Below are positions 24,768 to 36,191 of a stretch of DNA of 64,000 nt, in pieces (position 1 is the first letter of the stretch; every line of letters starts with the position of its first letter). Both the position numbers and the translations under genes were made by a program. Where the stretch lies: the NCBI GenBank assembly GCA_035235625.1, contig CP141146.1, forward strand, positions 6,876,501 through 6,940,500, written 5' to 3'. Source of the stretch: Saururus chinensis. Its lineage: Eukaryota; Streptophyta; Magnoliopsida; Piperales; Saururaceae. The notes beneath the pieces are model-generated. The model saw only the letters and a list, made by a program, of their open reading frames with translations, was not told where the DNA came from and did no database searches.

Positions 24768-25999
24768 TTCATATTGCCAGACAAACGACAACTAAATAGA
24801 TAAGTCTAAAAAACACATGAAAAATGCTCTAAGGGCATTCATCCACAAAGAAACCCGCAGGCAAAATTTAAACTTTGAATCAATTATATCCAAAGCTTCC
24901 CGTGGGTTCATCCCGTGGGTAAATTAACCTAAAACTAATATCACTCCAAAAACACACTAAGTAGATAAGTAACACACATAGGTACGAAGAAAAAAAAACA
25001 CACACATGACATTCTACCATAATACACAAGCCATTTTCACTTGATCCAGTTATGGCTGTGTATTAGACAGGATGGCTCCGAACATGGGTGCAAACTCTGG
25101 CATCTTTGTAAACCTTACCTGGGCGACAGAAATAGCCCCTCTTGGGTGCACAATGTATGTCCTTAGAGCGCACACACAGGCCCTCCAACGCACACCCCTC
25201 CTTGATCACACTTGCTCTTCCCTTAATTCCAAGAATTTGGTCAGTCCATTGGTTGGAGAACAATCCCAAAGGATCATACGCTTGTTTCACCTTCAAGAAA
25301 GCTGCCCTCTTTGCAAACTTGTTAATAATTCCATCAAATGCCAGGTTCCTGTTCTTGGCCCAGTGGGGCTGCCCTCCGTACTTGAACAAACCAATCTGCT
25401 CCAATTCTTCATACATGTCTTCAAACATTCTAGGGGCCATGGGGTCTCTACTCCTATAGTAGGTGATTTCCATGTCCACCCCATCTTCCTGTATCCCCAA
25501 ATAAGCCGAGGAGGCCTTCACATATCTCATAAGAATGCCATTGTAGAGATCAAGGGTACACCAGGCCATTGGGTTCAGGTCCCTCAGCTTTTGCACGTCT
25601 TGAATGAAGTTTTTCAAATTAGACAAGCCAATGCTGAAGGAGTTCTGGTGGTAGAATAAACCCTTTATTCTGTCGTCCCACAAGCATGCAGTGTCAAGAG
25701 AATCCTCCGGGCTATCAAGGCAGCTCCCAGAAGCTTGCAGTTGGCTGTGAAGACCCACCACAGGGAACTCAGTGAACATCGAGCCATCGTTGGTGAGCCC
25801 AAATGCACTGGACACGAGTGTTTCAGCCATTGTTTGTGCATCCATGCACTTGCCATTCACGTCCCCTTTGGCCTCTTCTGCATCCTCTTTTATACACAAG
25901 AAGGGCAAGTCCCCAAAAACACAATATCAAATAAAGTCCCAACAAACATAATTAATTAACTAGCAGAATGTGATCAGTACTGGCTAAATGTTGTGTTTT

Positions 26000-26180
26000 A
26001 CTCCCTCATTTTGAAAAATTAAACAAAGTTATTAAAATAAAACATGGGGAGTATTTATCATTATGTGGGATATATCTTCGTATAGTACTTTCTTCGTCCC
26101 CTAATAAGTGTCTGAATTAGAAACAAACTAATTTTAGTTCACTTTTGTTTCTAAATCCGGACACGTATTATTGGACGGCC
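26000..26180. mobile_element. Two small MITE remnants in intron 2 of copy A
   Basis: 26000-26052 has ACTCCCTC and GGGGAGT as inverted ends. About 26087-26180 has CGTCCCCTAATAAGTGTCT and an inverted right side GGACACGTATTATTGGACGG. The same two remnants sit at the same place in copy B, so they predate the duplication. Confidence 0.65.
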
Positions 26181-26833
26181 TGTACGTGTTTGTTTTTCCT
26201 TTTGTAAAATTACCTGATTCCCTCAATGCGATCGCTAGGGAAGCAGTAGAAAGGAAGGGCAGGAAGTCCATTGTGCCGTTGCCAGGGGTACTGAAGGGGA
26301 CCCTGTCATCAATCCGATAGATCACCCTCCGCTGGCTTGGGAACCAGGTCATGTCTGCAAACTCATGTTGCTTGCCGAAATTGACTATCTTGTCGCTCAA
26401 ATCTGAGTCGTTGCTGTCTTTCAGGGTTATGGACCGCTTGAAGATGGGTTCCAGCTTTAGGGTAACCTAATAAGGAGCACATATTACACAAAAGAAGCAT
26501 TTAGGCATCGTATAGGAAAGATGGTTCAGAGGTTAAGCTTATTATGGAGTGAAGGCCAGCCACGGACTGCTTGCGTTGAAAATAACGAAAAGAAGATAAA
26601 TAAAAGAATGCTTCTCTACCCCAATAATCTCCCATTCAGTCAAAAACAAAAATTCTAACTTATTTTAATTATAAAAATGTTATCTGACCACTTATAATAA
26701 TTGCATGACCATTTATAAGGCTCCCACAGTAGGTATTTACTACATTGGCCTCTAACTATATTAAAAATTCTATGTACTCATGGTTAGTAGCAAAACTAGG
26801 GCTTAAACATAGGTCAGCCAATTATAAAAGAAT

Positions 26834-27281
26834 GTGGCTATTTAGACTTTACTTTTTTCTTTGTGTCCCCTGTCTTATAGGCCAACGCGCTAGATCTGCC
26901 ATGTGCGGCCAATCCACTGCGCGATTGGATCTGGCCTGCGCGCAGGACTAGCCACGTTAGCTAGATCCAACGCATTGCCCTGTAGTAGGACTGGCTGCGC
27001 GGGCAAATCCGGCCTGCGTAGGCCATGCACGGCCAAATCTTGCCACGCAATCTGGCCTACATGGCCAGTTCAGGCTAGTCCAGCGTGCTACTAGTCTTAT
27101 GCATTGGATCTCTCCACTAGAGTAATCGTCAAAGTCAAAGTCAAAGTTGTCATCGCAGAAAGAAAAAAGAGGAAAGTACAAATAAAATAAAAAGAGAAAT
27201 ATAAAAGGATAAAATAAAAAAAATTACTTTTTCACATATTTTAGGGGAACACATGGAAAAAAGTGAAATCTGAGTAGCCAC
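26834..27281. mobile_element. 448-bp DNA-transposon-like insertion in intron 1 of copy A
   Basis: Left end GTGGCTATTTAGACTTTAC and right end (reverse complement) GTGGCTACTCAGATTTCAC continue as imperfect inverted repeats for about 37 bases. GAAT flanks both sides (26830-26833, 27282-27285). Copy B lacks the insertion and has only a short unrelated 24-base stretch there. The core is unusually GC-rich, with repeated GGCC(A/T)-ATCTGGCCTGCG-type words. No coding frame is convincing. The superfamily is unclear. Confidence 0.7.
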
Positions 27282-28440
27282 GAATCTAAGATATAACCAC
27301 TTATTGTACGAAAAAAAGTTCTCAAGAGCTCGAGGGGGGGCCATGAGCCTCACTTTCATTACCTAGTTCCGCCCCTGACCGTGGTCACGGACTTAAGGCT
27401 AAAAGCGTTAAAAATATGTAAAGACAAAAAATTGCATTATTTGAACAGCTACCCTGGCCCCTGGGGGGAGGAGCAGGTATCGGGTGACCGCTCTACCACG
27501 TGTATATGTCCATTTATATTTAAACACGTAAACTACCTCAATTTACTCACTTTCAGACAATGTACAAGTTGACTAGACGTGACACATTATGTGCCACAGA
27601 AAATGTCTAAACGTACAAATTCATAATTTTTTCCTGAGGAGAATGGCTGGTACATTAACGTGGATTCGGTTTCAAGTTCAAACTGGAGCTTCATGTACCA
27701 TAGAAAATGTCACATACCTGAGAAATAACTCCCAGAACCCCAACAGAGACCTTCACAGCATCCATGTCAGGGTGGCCAATAACCAAGGATCGGACCTTGG
27801 CATGTCCCTCGGCAGCTGATGCCGGAGTGACAATCCGAATCCCCACGGCATAATCATGAACAGTGCTTCCCTTACCCCACAGAGAACTTCCATGGGCACC
27901 GGTAGACATAAGGCCACCAATGGTCATGCTCCACCAATATGGAGTATATGGCAGAGCCAGCCCGGCCTTTGCTGCCTCGTCGATCACCTCCCTGAGTAAC
28001 ATACCACCCTCCACCGTAATGGTCATGGCCGACTTGTCAACGCTCACTGTTCTAGTGAGATGCACGGTGCTGATGATCACCCCATCTTCAGCACCTGGGC
28101 AAACCAGCTTCGGCATGCTGTGTATATACCGAGTGGCCACCATCTTCCTACGGGCCTTCGTGGCCTCAGCCACCACTGCAACGAGCTCTTGCTCAGAAGT
28201 GGGATAGACCACTGAGGCTGCCCGGCGCTCCTATCCGGAAATGCACCGTAGGAGTTGGTGACGGTGCAATTCCTGTTCTTCCATTCACATTTTACTGGAT
28301 TTTCTGAAGGGCTACTTGCTGCCCAACAGAGCAACAGCAGAAGCCATTGACACCAAAATAGTGTCTTCAATGGCTTAGGCTTGCACTCCATCTGGAGGTG
28401 TGAATCGTGTGATACCCGATCGCAAGGGGTTCCCAGCCTC

Positions 28441-28447
28441 ATATATA
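28441..28447 (-). promoter_or_regulatory. TATA box of GULLO copy A
   Basis: TATATAT on the minus strand, about 50 bases upstream of the ATG at 28391. Matches the equivalent box of copy B. Confidence 0.5.
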
Positions 28448-29194
28448 GTTTGAGTGAGTGTATGGAATTGGGTTAGCACTAATTAGATCGAAAGGAACAG
28501 GTAGACAGTTGTGTGCCCATTTAATAAGAAGTCCTTTTGGGGGTTGGGGAGAGAAGACACTAGTAGTGACATGCAGCTACCCAAGTCTACTTCACTGCTA
28601 CTGGACATTTGCTTTTTCCTGGCAAAAAACAACTGGGCATTTGTACGCTTGAATTAGTTGGAACTTTAAGACAATAGGCAATTGCATACTTAGCACGAGG
28701 CTCTCTTACCTCTCTTCATAAGTTATTTTCTTAGTTTTAACAACTTACCTAACATATTTTCTTCCAACCAAATCAAATCTATACCCATAAAAGAGAAAAA
28801 CCGGGTCATGCATATCATTTATAACGTCAAGAATAGTGCCAGTCAACTACAAAATCTGACTTGTCTTGCATGACTAGTTATGACCAATAAAGTTGACATC
28901 TTTTTTCAGTCCTAAATGTCTACATAAAAGTAATATAGTGGGATGAATGATAAGAGGTGTTTATATTTGGTGTTATGATTTTATGTCTCCCTTTTATCTT
29001 TTTTGGATATTTAAATAATATTTTGATAGGAGTCTACCTAACCCCCCACCCTATTAGTTGTTTCAATAAAAAAAATGATAACACGTGTTTGACTGGAGTT
29101 AGAAGTGAGATTTTTTTTAAAAGAAATGTACATCGGAAATAACTTATGAGGTTAGTGGTAGATACTAAAGGCATGCAGCTTATGAAAATAGGTG

Positions 29195-30478
29195 TTCGAT
29201 GAGTGTCATTGCTTGCTAAAATTCTAACTTGTATTAGCCCAATAACCAAGTTAAAGATGATGAGCTAAAAGTTGATGACAATGGTGAAAACTCTTTCGCC
29301 AATGCTGTCCTGCATAGTGATGATGAGGTAGACTAGTTGCCTAACTTGCTGCGAGGCTGGTCCACATGGGTTGATTACCGCCACTAGCGCCAAGGAGATT
29401 AAAGGTTTACGTGCCCCCAAGATGAGATGAATATGCAATGGGATACAGGTTTGAAGATTAATATCCCTAAATTTTATGGGAAGATGCAACCCAATCATCT
29501 AAAAGAGGTTCTAGAGGACAAGCGAGTTCACTTAGTGGTGACTCGCTTTTAAGATCAGGCCGCCACATAGTGGCCGCAAATGAAATCCACTCATGCACAC
29601 CAAGGTAAGTTAAAGATTGTTGAATGAGAGAAGTTGAAGCACATGATGCAATATTTTCTATCATACAACTTTGCTTGAGTGATGTATTAGCAATTTTAAG
29701 ACTTGCGATATGGGTTGAAGTCGGTAGACGAATATACTAAAGAATTTTACATATTGATATACCATAATGACTTAGCTTAATCGGAGGAACAACTCGTGTC
29801 TTACATATTGAAGGTATGCATCAAAACCTTAAAGAGACCTTAAATTTGTTTCACATATTTTTTGTCGAATGCGCATTTTAGAGCACTTTCCTTGAAGAAA
29901 CAGTAAGGCCCTATTGGCTGCCACTTTTGGACGACCAATAGCACTCCTTTAGCCACACCGGCCACCACTAATTCCAGTAGTGCAAGCCACTTCTAAGGCT
30001 ACACCTCAAGGCACTCAAAACAACGCCAAGGCCTCTGCAAGCGCTTGTCCAAAGTGATTTAAATTTGGAGGAATAGGTCATAAAGTAGTAAATTGTTTTT
30101 GAAAAAACAAGAGTGGTAAAGGATTATTCATTGAATATGTTGGGAATGTTGAGTTTGATAATATTACTTTTGATTACACTAATCTTATATATGATGAGGA
30201 AGAGCTAAACAAAGAGGTAGTGGAAGGTGATCATGGAGAATCTTTGGTGATACTTCACCTGTGCTTTGCTCCTAAGGATGTTGAGGGTGATCGTTAGTTG
30301 AGGAACAATATATTCCACACTACTAGCATTCTTGGAAGTAAAATTTGTTATTTTGTGATTGACTCGTTAAGCTATGCCAATGTGGTGGCTGAAAAGGTTG
30401 TTCAAATTCTTCAGCTAAGCACTACATCCCATCCTCATCCATATAAATTTTCTTGACTGAATAAATGAAGTGAGATAC
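29195..30478 (+). pseudogene. Ty3/gypsy gag fragment (part 1), broken
   Basis: Degenerate gag to protease-start region, similar (about 80 percent by eye) to 51505-52760. A zinc-knuckle remnant lies near 30050-30095 (first Cys pair damaged by a stop, GIGHKVVNC kept), followed by the NIFHTT protease-start region and IDSLSYANVV near 30357. Many stops and shifts. It begins abruptly after duplication unit A without an LTR. The element continues at 34914 after a nested solo LTR. Confidence 0.75.
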
Positions 30479-33400
30479 TGTAATGTCCCTGATTTTTTTA
30501 TGATTTTATGTTATTTTCTTACTATTTTTCTGATATTTTCAACGGGGAAATGTAACACCTCGACGTATTTAGCCTTGGTATTTATACCTGTAGAGTCAGG
30601 TGTGGGGTCAGTCTTAGGCCACAGGCCTCAATGTGTGCTTACGGAGCAAAAAATTGAAAAAGAAAAAATATGAGAGAGAGCAGAGGACAAGGAAGAAGTA
30701 AAGAAAAAAAATGGGAATCCATCAAGCTCGAACGAGCCCGCCCATTCCAGAAAGAACGAGAACCTCCCTTCTGTAGTCTTCTCTTTGGTGACCAGTGGCC
30801 ACTAGCTGGACTTCGGGCCATCACCGTCGATTCCACCTCAGCGGTGCGACGCCAAGGGGCCACCGTCCCGGCCCTCACGGCCACACCACCCTCCTCCCCG
30901 ATTTTTCCTCTCTCATCTTTGTGTTATGTTTTCGCCTCCACCGTGGGCCAGCAAGGGTTGGCCAGTCGCCCATGGCTCCACCTTGGGCCGGCAACGGTGG
31001 GAGGCCACCCCTCCTAGCCTCAGTGGACCTCATGTTCGTTGCCTCACTCCATTTCCCCCTCTGCCCTGTTCTGCCGGTGCTCTATTTTGGTGAAACTGAG
31101 GCCTGCAGCGGCGAGCCACGAATGATGGACCTCCGTCCGACTCTACACTGGCCTGACGACGACTGAGCCACTGTCCTAGCTCTAGCTCGTCGGCCCTAGC
31201 ATAGTTTCACCTCCTTTGCCTTTGCCTCATTCTCACGGCACAGTAAAAAAAAGGCCCTTATTCTATTCGTTTGTTTTTCGCCCCTCGCAGCTGATCAGTC
31301 ACCGGTTTGCCTTCATGGGCCCCGCCGTTGACTAGTGACGATATGGAACCACCGCAGCTCTGTTGCAGTTTAGTGACAGCGGGAGGCCATTGTTTTGGCC
31401 CCCTCTTTTCTCATCCGTCCCATTTGCATGATCTTCCCCTATTTTTTGTCTCTGTTTGTTTTGGATGTTGTGACTGCCGTTGTCGGTACCAGACGGCCTC
31501 TGGCCAGATTTTGTATGGCCTACCTTGATCTAAGGTGGACGAGTTCACCTGCACCGTCCTTGGCCAGTGACGTCCTCGTGGCCTTTGCTCGACCTTGAAC
31601 CTTCCCCCTGCCCTCTGCTGTGCAAGATGCACAGCCACCCACACCATTGGTTTTGGTTGTGGGTGGTGATCGGATATGTCGCCGCTTTGATTGACCACCA
31701 CTAGGGCCTTGGCCCTTTTGGCCTTTTATGGGACTTGGGCCACCTCCGTTCAGCCCTCTCCCCTCCCCTTTGGCTGCGTGTGCAAGTAGTCGCATGTGCA
31801 ATTTAGGGTTCATGAGCTGTATTTGTGCTGCTTGACCATCAGATGGCTCTACCATCGAATGGAGTTAACATTAGAGCTGTCCACCACCTCTCCTTTGTTT
31901 GCGAGCGTCGCCACATGCCCTCCGCCCTTATGTGGGCCCTTGATGACTCGAAATCATTGCCGTTAGGTGTTGTCTATGGCCAATTTCGATGTCTTGCAGC
32001 CGCCCGAGTACTTCTTAGCTGCTGACCGACCTTCAATGAGTACACCCTTGACTTCTAGTTGCACCGCCACTTATGTTGGCACGACTGTTCTCCAGGCTGC
32101 CCTAGTGTGCCACTGTGGGTTGCGAATTTTGCTGCATTGATCTAGGTCACCCTGTTTGGCCGTGAGTACTTTCGGCGCTTCCTAAAACCTTGGGACAATA
32201 GCTCTCTCTAATTGGCAATGCTTTTGGCTGCCAACTCTGCCACTGACGCCGCCACTGTCATGTGCTCGCCATCAAACATCATGATTACGAGGTAGGGGAG
32301 CTTTGAACTCATAATTTCATGATAGTGTACTTTGAATAAGTAGCAACATGCTAGAATTGTATGATTCAATGTTTAGGATGTTAAATCATGATCTGTTTGC
32401 ATGATGTAAGAGGATAAATTATGTCATGTTGAAATGCATATGACATGTATGTGAGCTGTAAGTATGTTTGATGCGTGTGGAATATGTATGTGCTAGCGAT
32501 AGCAAGCATGTATGTTTGTAAGCTACATATGTGGAATATATATGTGCTAGTGATGACTAATGAGTATGTTGGTAAGCTACGTGTATGGATGTGTATGTAT
32601 GTGTTAGTGATGGCTAGCAAGTATGTTTCTATGTATGTGGATTGTGTTTGTGCTAGTGATGGCTAGCGAGTATGTTGGTAAGCTATGTATGGAATAGTAT
32701 GTGTATGTTATACGTATGTGTGATGGACATACATATGTATGATGGCTATACGGCTATCTGATGGATATGTGTATGCGTGTGGGGACAAAAGTATGGGCGA
32801 TGGACAGTAAGAGGTGATAGAGGGTTTTGTTTGGATTTGTTGTGGATGTGTAAGCATATGACGGAAGACAAAGGATGTAGGTTTGATGGGTGAGGATTGG
32901 AGTCATTTGTTTGGTTTGGATCAGAGCATATGTTGGGGGATTGGCAAACAGTAAGAGTGTGCATAATTGTACAAGCATAACATACATATTATGAAGTGAA
33001 AAGTAAGCATAATAAGTGAGGTATAAGTAAGAGGGTGATAACTGGGTTTGTCCTTGACAAGCTTAGTTTGATGATGTTTGTGTAAGATGTTTTGGCCAAA
33101 AGGTGGATGGGGGAGTATGTAAGACCGTAAGGATTTGTGGTATGGTGAGTTATGTTGTGAGATGGATGGGTTAAGTGAAGTTTGCTGCCTTGACGAACTA
33201 GGGTTTCAGACCGGGTTCAACTTCAATTTGATCAGTGGAGCACTGTATGCTTGAGAGTTTTTGTGGCATAATTGTACCGCAAAATTTACTTAATTCAAAC
33301 TTGAATTATAAGCAAAGCTAATGATAGCGTTGTGAGTTTGAGACTTGAGGGTTCGACGGATTAAGTTCCGTGTTTGAGCTAGTCGATAATGAGTCGGCTG

Positions 33401-34908
33401 AGCATTTCTCATGTCTTATCATGGTGTTTATCCTGCGGGATATTGTCTATGTGTTGTATTGAGTACATAGATGTCTGATGCTCTGTTGAGAGCGATGTAT
33501 GTTTTTGATTTGGTCTGTGTGCTGTATTAAGCCCAGACGTTTGATGCTCTAGGGACAGCGTTGTATGATTCTGCCTAAGAGTGACACTGTATAATTTCTG
33601 CCCAAGAGTGACATTGACATTATAAGACACATAATGGTGGGCAATTGTATGACCCCTTATGTGTGGGTGTTTATGTTTGCGCGGTCAAGTAAGTAATATC
33701 ATGGACCTACTCTTACCTGTTTAATCCTATGCCCCATGAGTATTGGTGTGCCTTGCATTTGGAAATGTCCATGACATTTAGTCACTCCCCGGAGGTTAAG
33801 GTGATGCCCCAGTGACATTCTTTTCCATTTCGACACTGGAGCTTATGAGCTTTAGTGGTCAATAGCATGTGTACGACTGTATGAGTGAGTATGTATGTTT
33901 TTGAGTAAGCGTATGATTTTGAGCACAACTGTAAGAGTATGAGTATGAGCACGACTGTAAGAGTATGTTTTTGTGTAAGACTGTAAGAGTATGCTTTTAA
34001 GCAAGACTGTAAGCATATGCTTATGAGTAAGACAGTACGAGTAAGGTCATATGAGTAAGTATAAGATTGTACGAGTAAGGTCGTACAAGTATGTGTAAGT
34101 TGTATGAGTAAGCAAATGATTGTATGAGTAAGGTTGTACAAGTATGTGTAAGTTATATTAGTAAGTGTACGATTGTATAAGTAAGTTTGTAAGACCCTGA
34201 TTAACGGTGTATGTGTAAGATTAGTTCGATGGTATGATTTTGGCATGATTATATACGTATGAGCATGATTATTATAGGCATGCTTGCTTCATGTTTGAGT
34301 TGCATGAACGCATCTATGTATGGACTTACTGAGTTCACTGTTTAGAACTCCCCTACTGGGTATTTTCCTATTAAGTATGAAAATATTCATTACCCTATTT
34401 TTTAGCCCTATTGTTCGGGAGGCTTTTGTAGGTTTGTGGCAGAGAGCTCCGGAGATAGATGCTCATTTCTGCAGTGGATTGATTCCCTTTGACTCAGGTA
34501 TATCCTTAACTCACTGCGAGTATTATTTGTGCAACAATCTCTTGTATTGGGTGAGATGAGAATTAAGTTGTTTATGTAATCTGGACTTTTAGTTTGGATT
34601 AGACTGTTGACTATTATGAGAGTTGCACTCAGGGATGCCTAGGAGAGAATTGTATTTAAAGTCTATGATTATAGCAATTTATTCGTACGTTTGTTTTTGA
34701 GTAGCGCCTGAGGATGTTTAGTTTGGCCGTACGATGTTTGATCAAATGAACAAAAATTTGTATGGGAAAAACTGATGTGTGATATTTTAAATTATAAAAC
34801 TGCTTTCACAAGTTTTGTATTTGTCATTTTCCCGATTTACAGCCGTTATATTACAAAAATTTTCCTTGAATTTTAAAGAAAATGTGAGGAAAAATCTCGG
34901 GTGTTACA
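30479..34908 (+). mobile_element. Solo LTR (4.4 kb) nested in the gypsy fragment
   Basis: Starts TGTAATGTCC, ends GGGTGTTACA, and is flanked by a perfect 5-bp duplication GATAC (30474-30478, 34909-34913). Removing it restores the gypsy sequence seen uninterrupted near 52755-52790. It has a GC-rich first half (30.7-32.3 kb) and a tandem-repeat-rich second half (32.4-34.2 kb). No gag or pol is found. A second TGTAACACC at 30551 could be the start of another LTR, but no partner end was found. Confidence 0.85.
32463..32700 (+). repeat. Tandem repeat inside the solo LTR, roughly 55-65-bp unit
   Basis: Units share GTGCTAGTGATGGCTAGC and AGTATGTTGGTAAGCTA, about four copies with variable length. 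A looser array of GTAAGAGTATGAG/GTATGAGTAAG words follows at about 33880-34190. Confidence 0.7.
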
Positions 34909-34913
34909 GATAC

Positions 34914-35604
34914 AAGCAATGAATGTATGGTTAGTTCATTTCTCTATTGGTTCTACATATAAAGACAATATATAGTGTAATGTTGTTGTCATGGATGTTT
35001 GTTATTTGCTACTTGGGTGTCATTGATAATATGATCAATGTATGATGCATAATGGTTGTAAGAGCATCTATAACTTTGTTTGGAATAACATAAAAATTAT
35101 TCTTGTGTCCCATAAAGATGAGATTGTTAAACCCAAACAACAAAGAGGCGACTCTTTTGTTTTGGGGAAAATTTCTTGAGGGATTCACGAGTGATGATCT
35201 ATTATATGCTTTGGTGTCTAAGAAGGTTAATGAAGGTGAGGATTTTCTTGTAAACCCTAAACTTTTGGTAGAGAAGTGTCAAGATGTTTTTCCGAAGTCC
35301 CTACCCAATGAATTGTCACCCCTTAGAGACATATAACATCATATTAATCTAGTTACATGATCTACACTCGCTTATCTTTCACATTATAAGATGATTCCAA
35401 AGGAGTATGACGAGCTTCAGCAACAAGTCCATTAGTTGTTGAGTAAGGGACATATTAGAAAGAGTCTATGTTTGTGTGTTGTGCCAACATTACTTACGAC
35501 AAAGAAGGATGGTAGTTGGCATATGTGTGTAGATAACAGAGTCATTAACAAGATGACTATCAAATATCGCTTTCATATTCCCTGCCTTGATGCCTTGGCG
35601 TATG
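34914..35604 (+). pseudogene. Ty3/gypsy protease-reverse transcriptase fragment (part 2), broken
   Basis: Continues the element interrupted at 30478. It contains a degenerate protease end (CYLLGC around 35005-35025), then the reverse transcriptase start, with [20 protein letters not shown] at about 35436-35500 and [20 protein letters not shown] directly after it. It stops at about 35600 in the middle of the reverse transcriptase, exactly where duplication unit B begins. Confidence 0.8.
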
Positions 35605-36191
35605 GTTTTGTAGTAGTTGACTCCAAGTGGTCATTTACTTTGAATGTTGTTACTCTGTGGCTATTGGGTCAAATCAATTTGTGATTTAAATTTAGAATTA
35701 AAAGGGTTTTTTTCATACTTTTTCCTTGGGAAACTTTTTGTTTAAATTAAAAGTTAAGGCATGTTTGAATTGTAAAGGAGAATGAGGCGATCTTTAGCAT
35801 CATTGTTGTAACCATTTTGTATTCAGCAATGGGATCTCTCTGACCTGTATATCAAAATCTTCTTCCAATTATATTCAATGACTCATATTATGCCTTTGCA
35901 ATCAAATCACTCTATTATTAATAGAATTCTTAAGAGCGGAATTTGTTTTCCTTTGTTGATCAATACAGCTTCATGTATGAGTATTGACACTAATTTTGTT
36001 AGAAAATTCTTCTTTTTCCAAATTTTCTTCTTTTTATGCGAAGCTACTGATTTGAATGACTGAAGGAGCTTTTGATTTTGAATGAAGAGGGTTAAATTTC
36101 AAAGGCCCTTTTATGACTTAGACATTTTATATAATAAAATGATTTAAAATTACTTTTCTATAAAAGTTAAATTGGTACCTAAACATATAAT

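Larger units (their letters stand above)
25063..28391 (-). pseudogene. GULLO: L-gulonolactone oxidase-like gene, copy A, frameshifted
   Basis: Close paralogue of the gene at 37607-40526. Exons on the minus strand: 28391-27718, 26466-26214, 25886-25063. Exon 1 lacks 4 bases (between 28226 and 28227) relative to copy B. The reading frame shifts after residue 55 and stops at 28077-28079, leaving about 104 residues and losing the FAD domain and the C-terminal domain. Other changes at otherwise conserved places: a 3-base loss removing a Lys in the MKVATR motif, Gly to Ser in WWGMTIGG, and Cys to Arg in [11 protein letters not shown]. Exons 2 and 3 and the splice sites are otherwise open. Best read as a pseudogene; a sequencing error could explain the frameshift but not the other losses. 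Confidence 0.85.
24010..29186. repeat. Segmental duplication, unit A
   Basis: Direct repeat of the block at 35605-41312. The similarity runs from GGTTTTG at 24010 through the GULLO gene and its upstream region to about 29186. By eye, exons are nearly identical and introns and flanks are about 90-93 percent identical. Unit A has its own foldback sequence (24600-24767) and a 448-bp insertion in intron 1. It lacks about 1.1 kb present in unit B (36192-37304). Confidence 0.88.

Noticed and set aside
25063..25659. 195-residue plus-strand frame across GULLO exon 3 (and its twin at 37616-38203)
   Set aside because: Antisense shadow of exon 3, identical in both copies because the exon is conserved.
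30551..30600. TGTAACACC inside the solo LTR as the start of another nested LTR
   Set aside because: No matching end or target duplication found.
30795..31855. Several frames of 70-120 residues in the GC-rich part of the solo LTR
   Set aside because: Low-complexity Pro/Ser/Arg composition from GC-rich LTR sequence; no homology to gag, pol or host proteins recognised.
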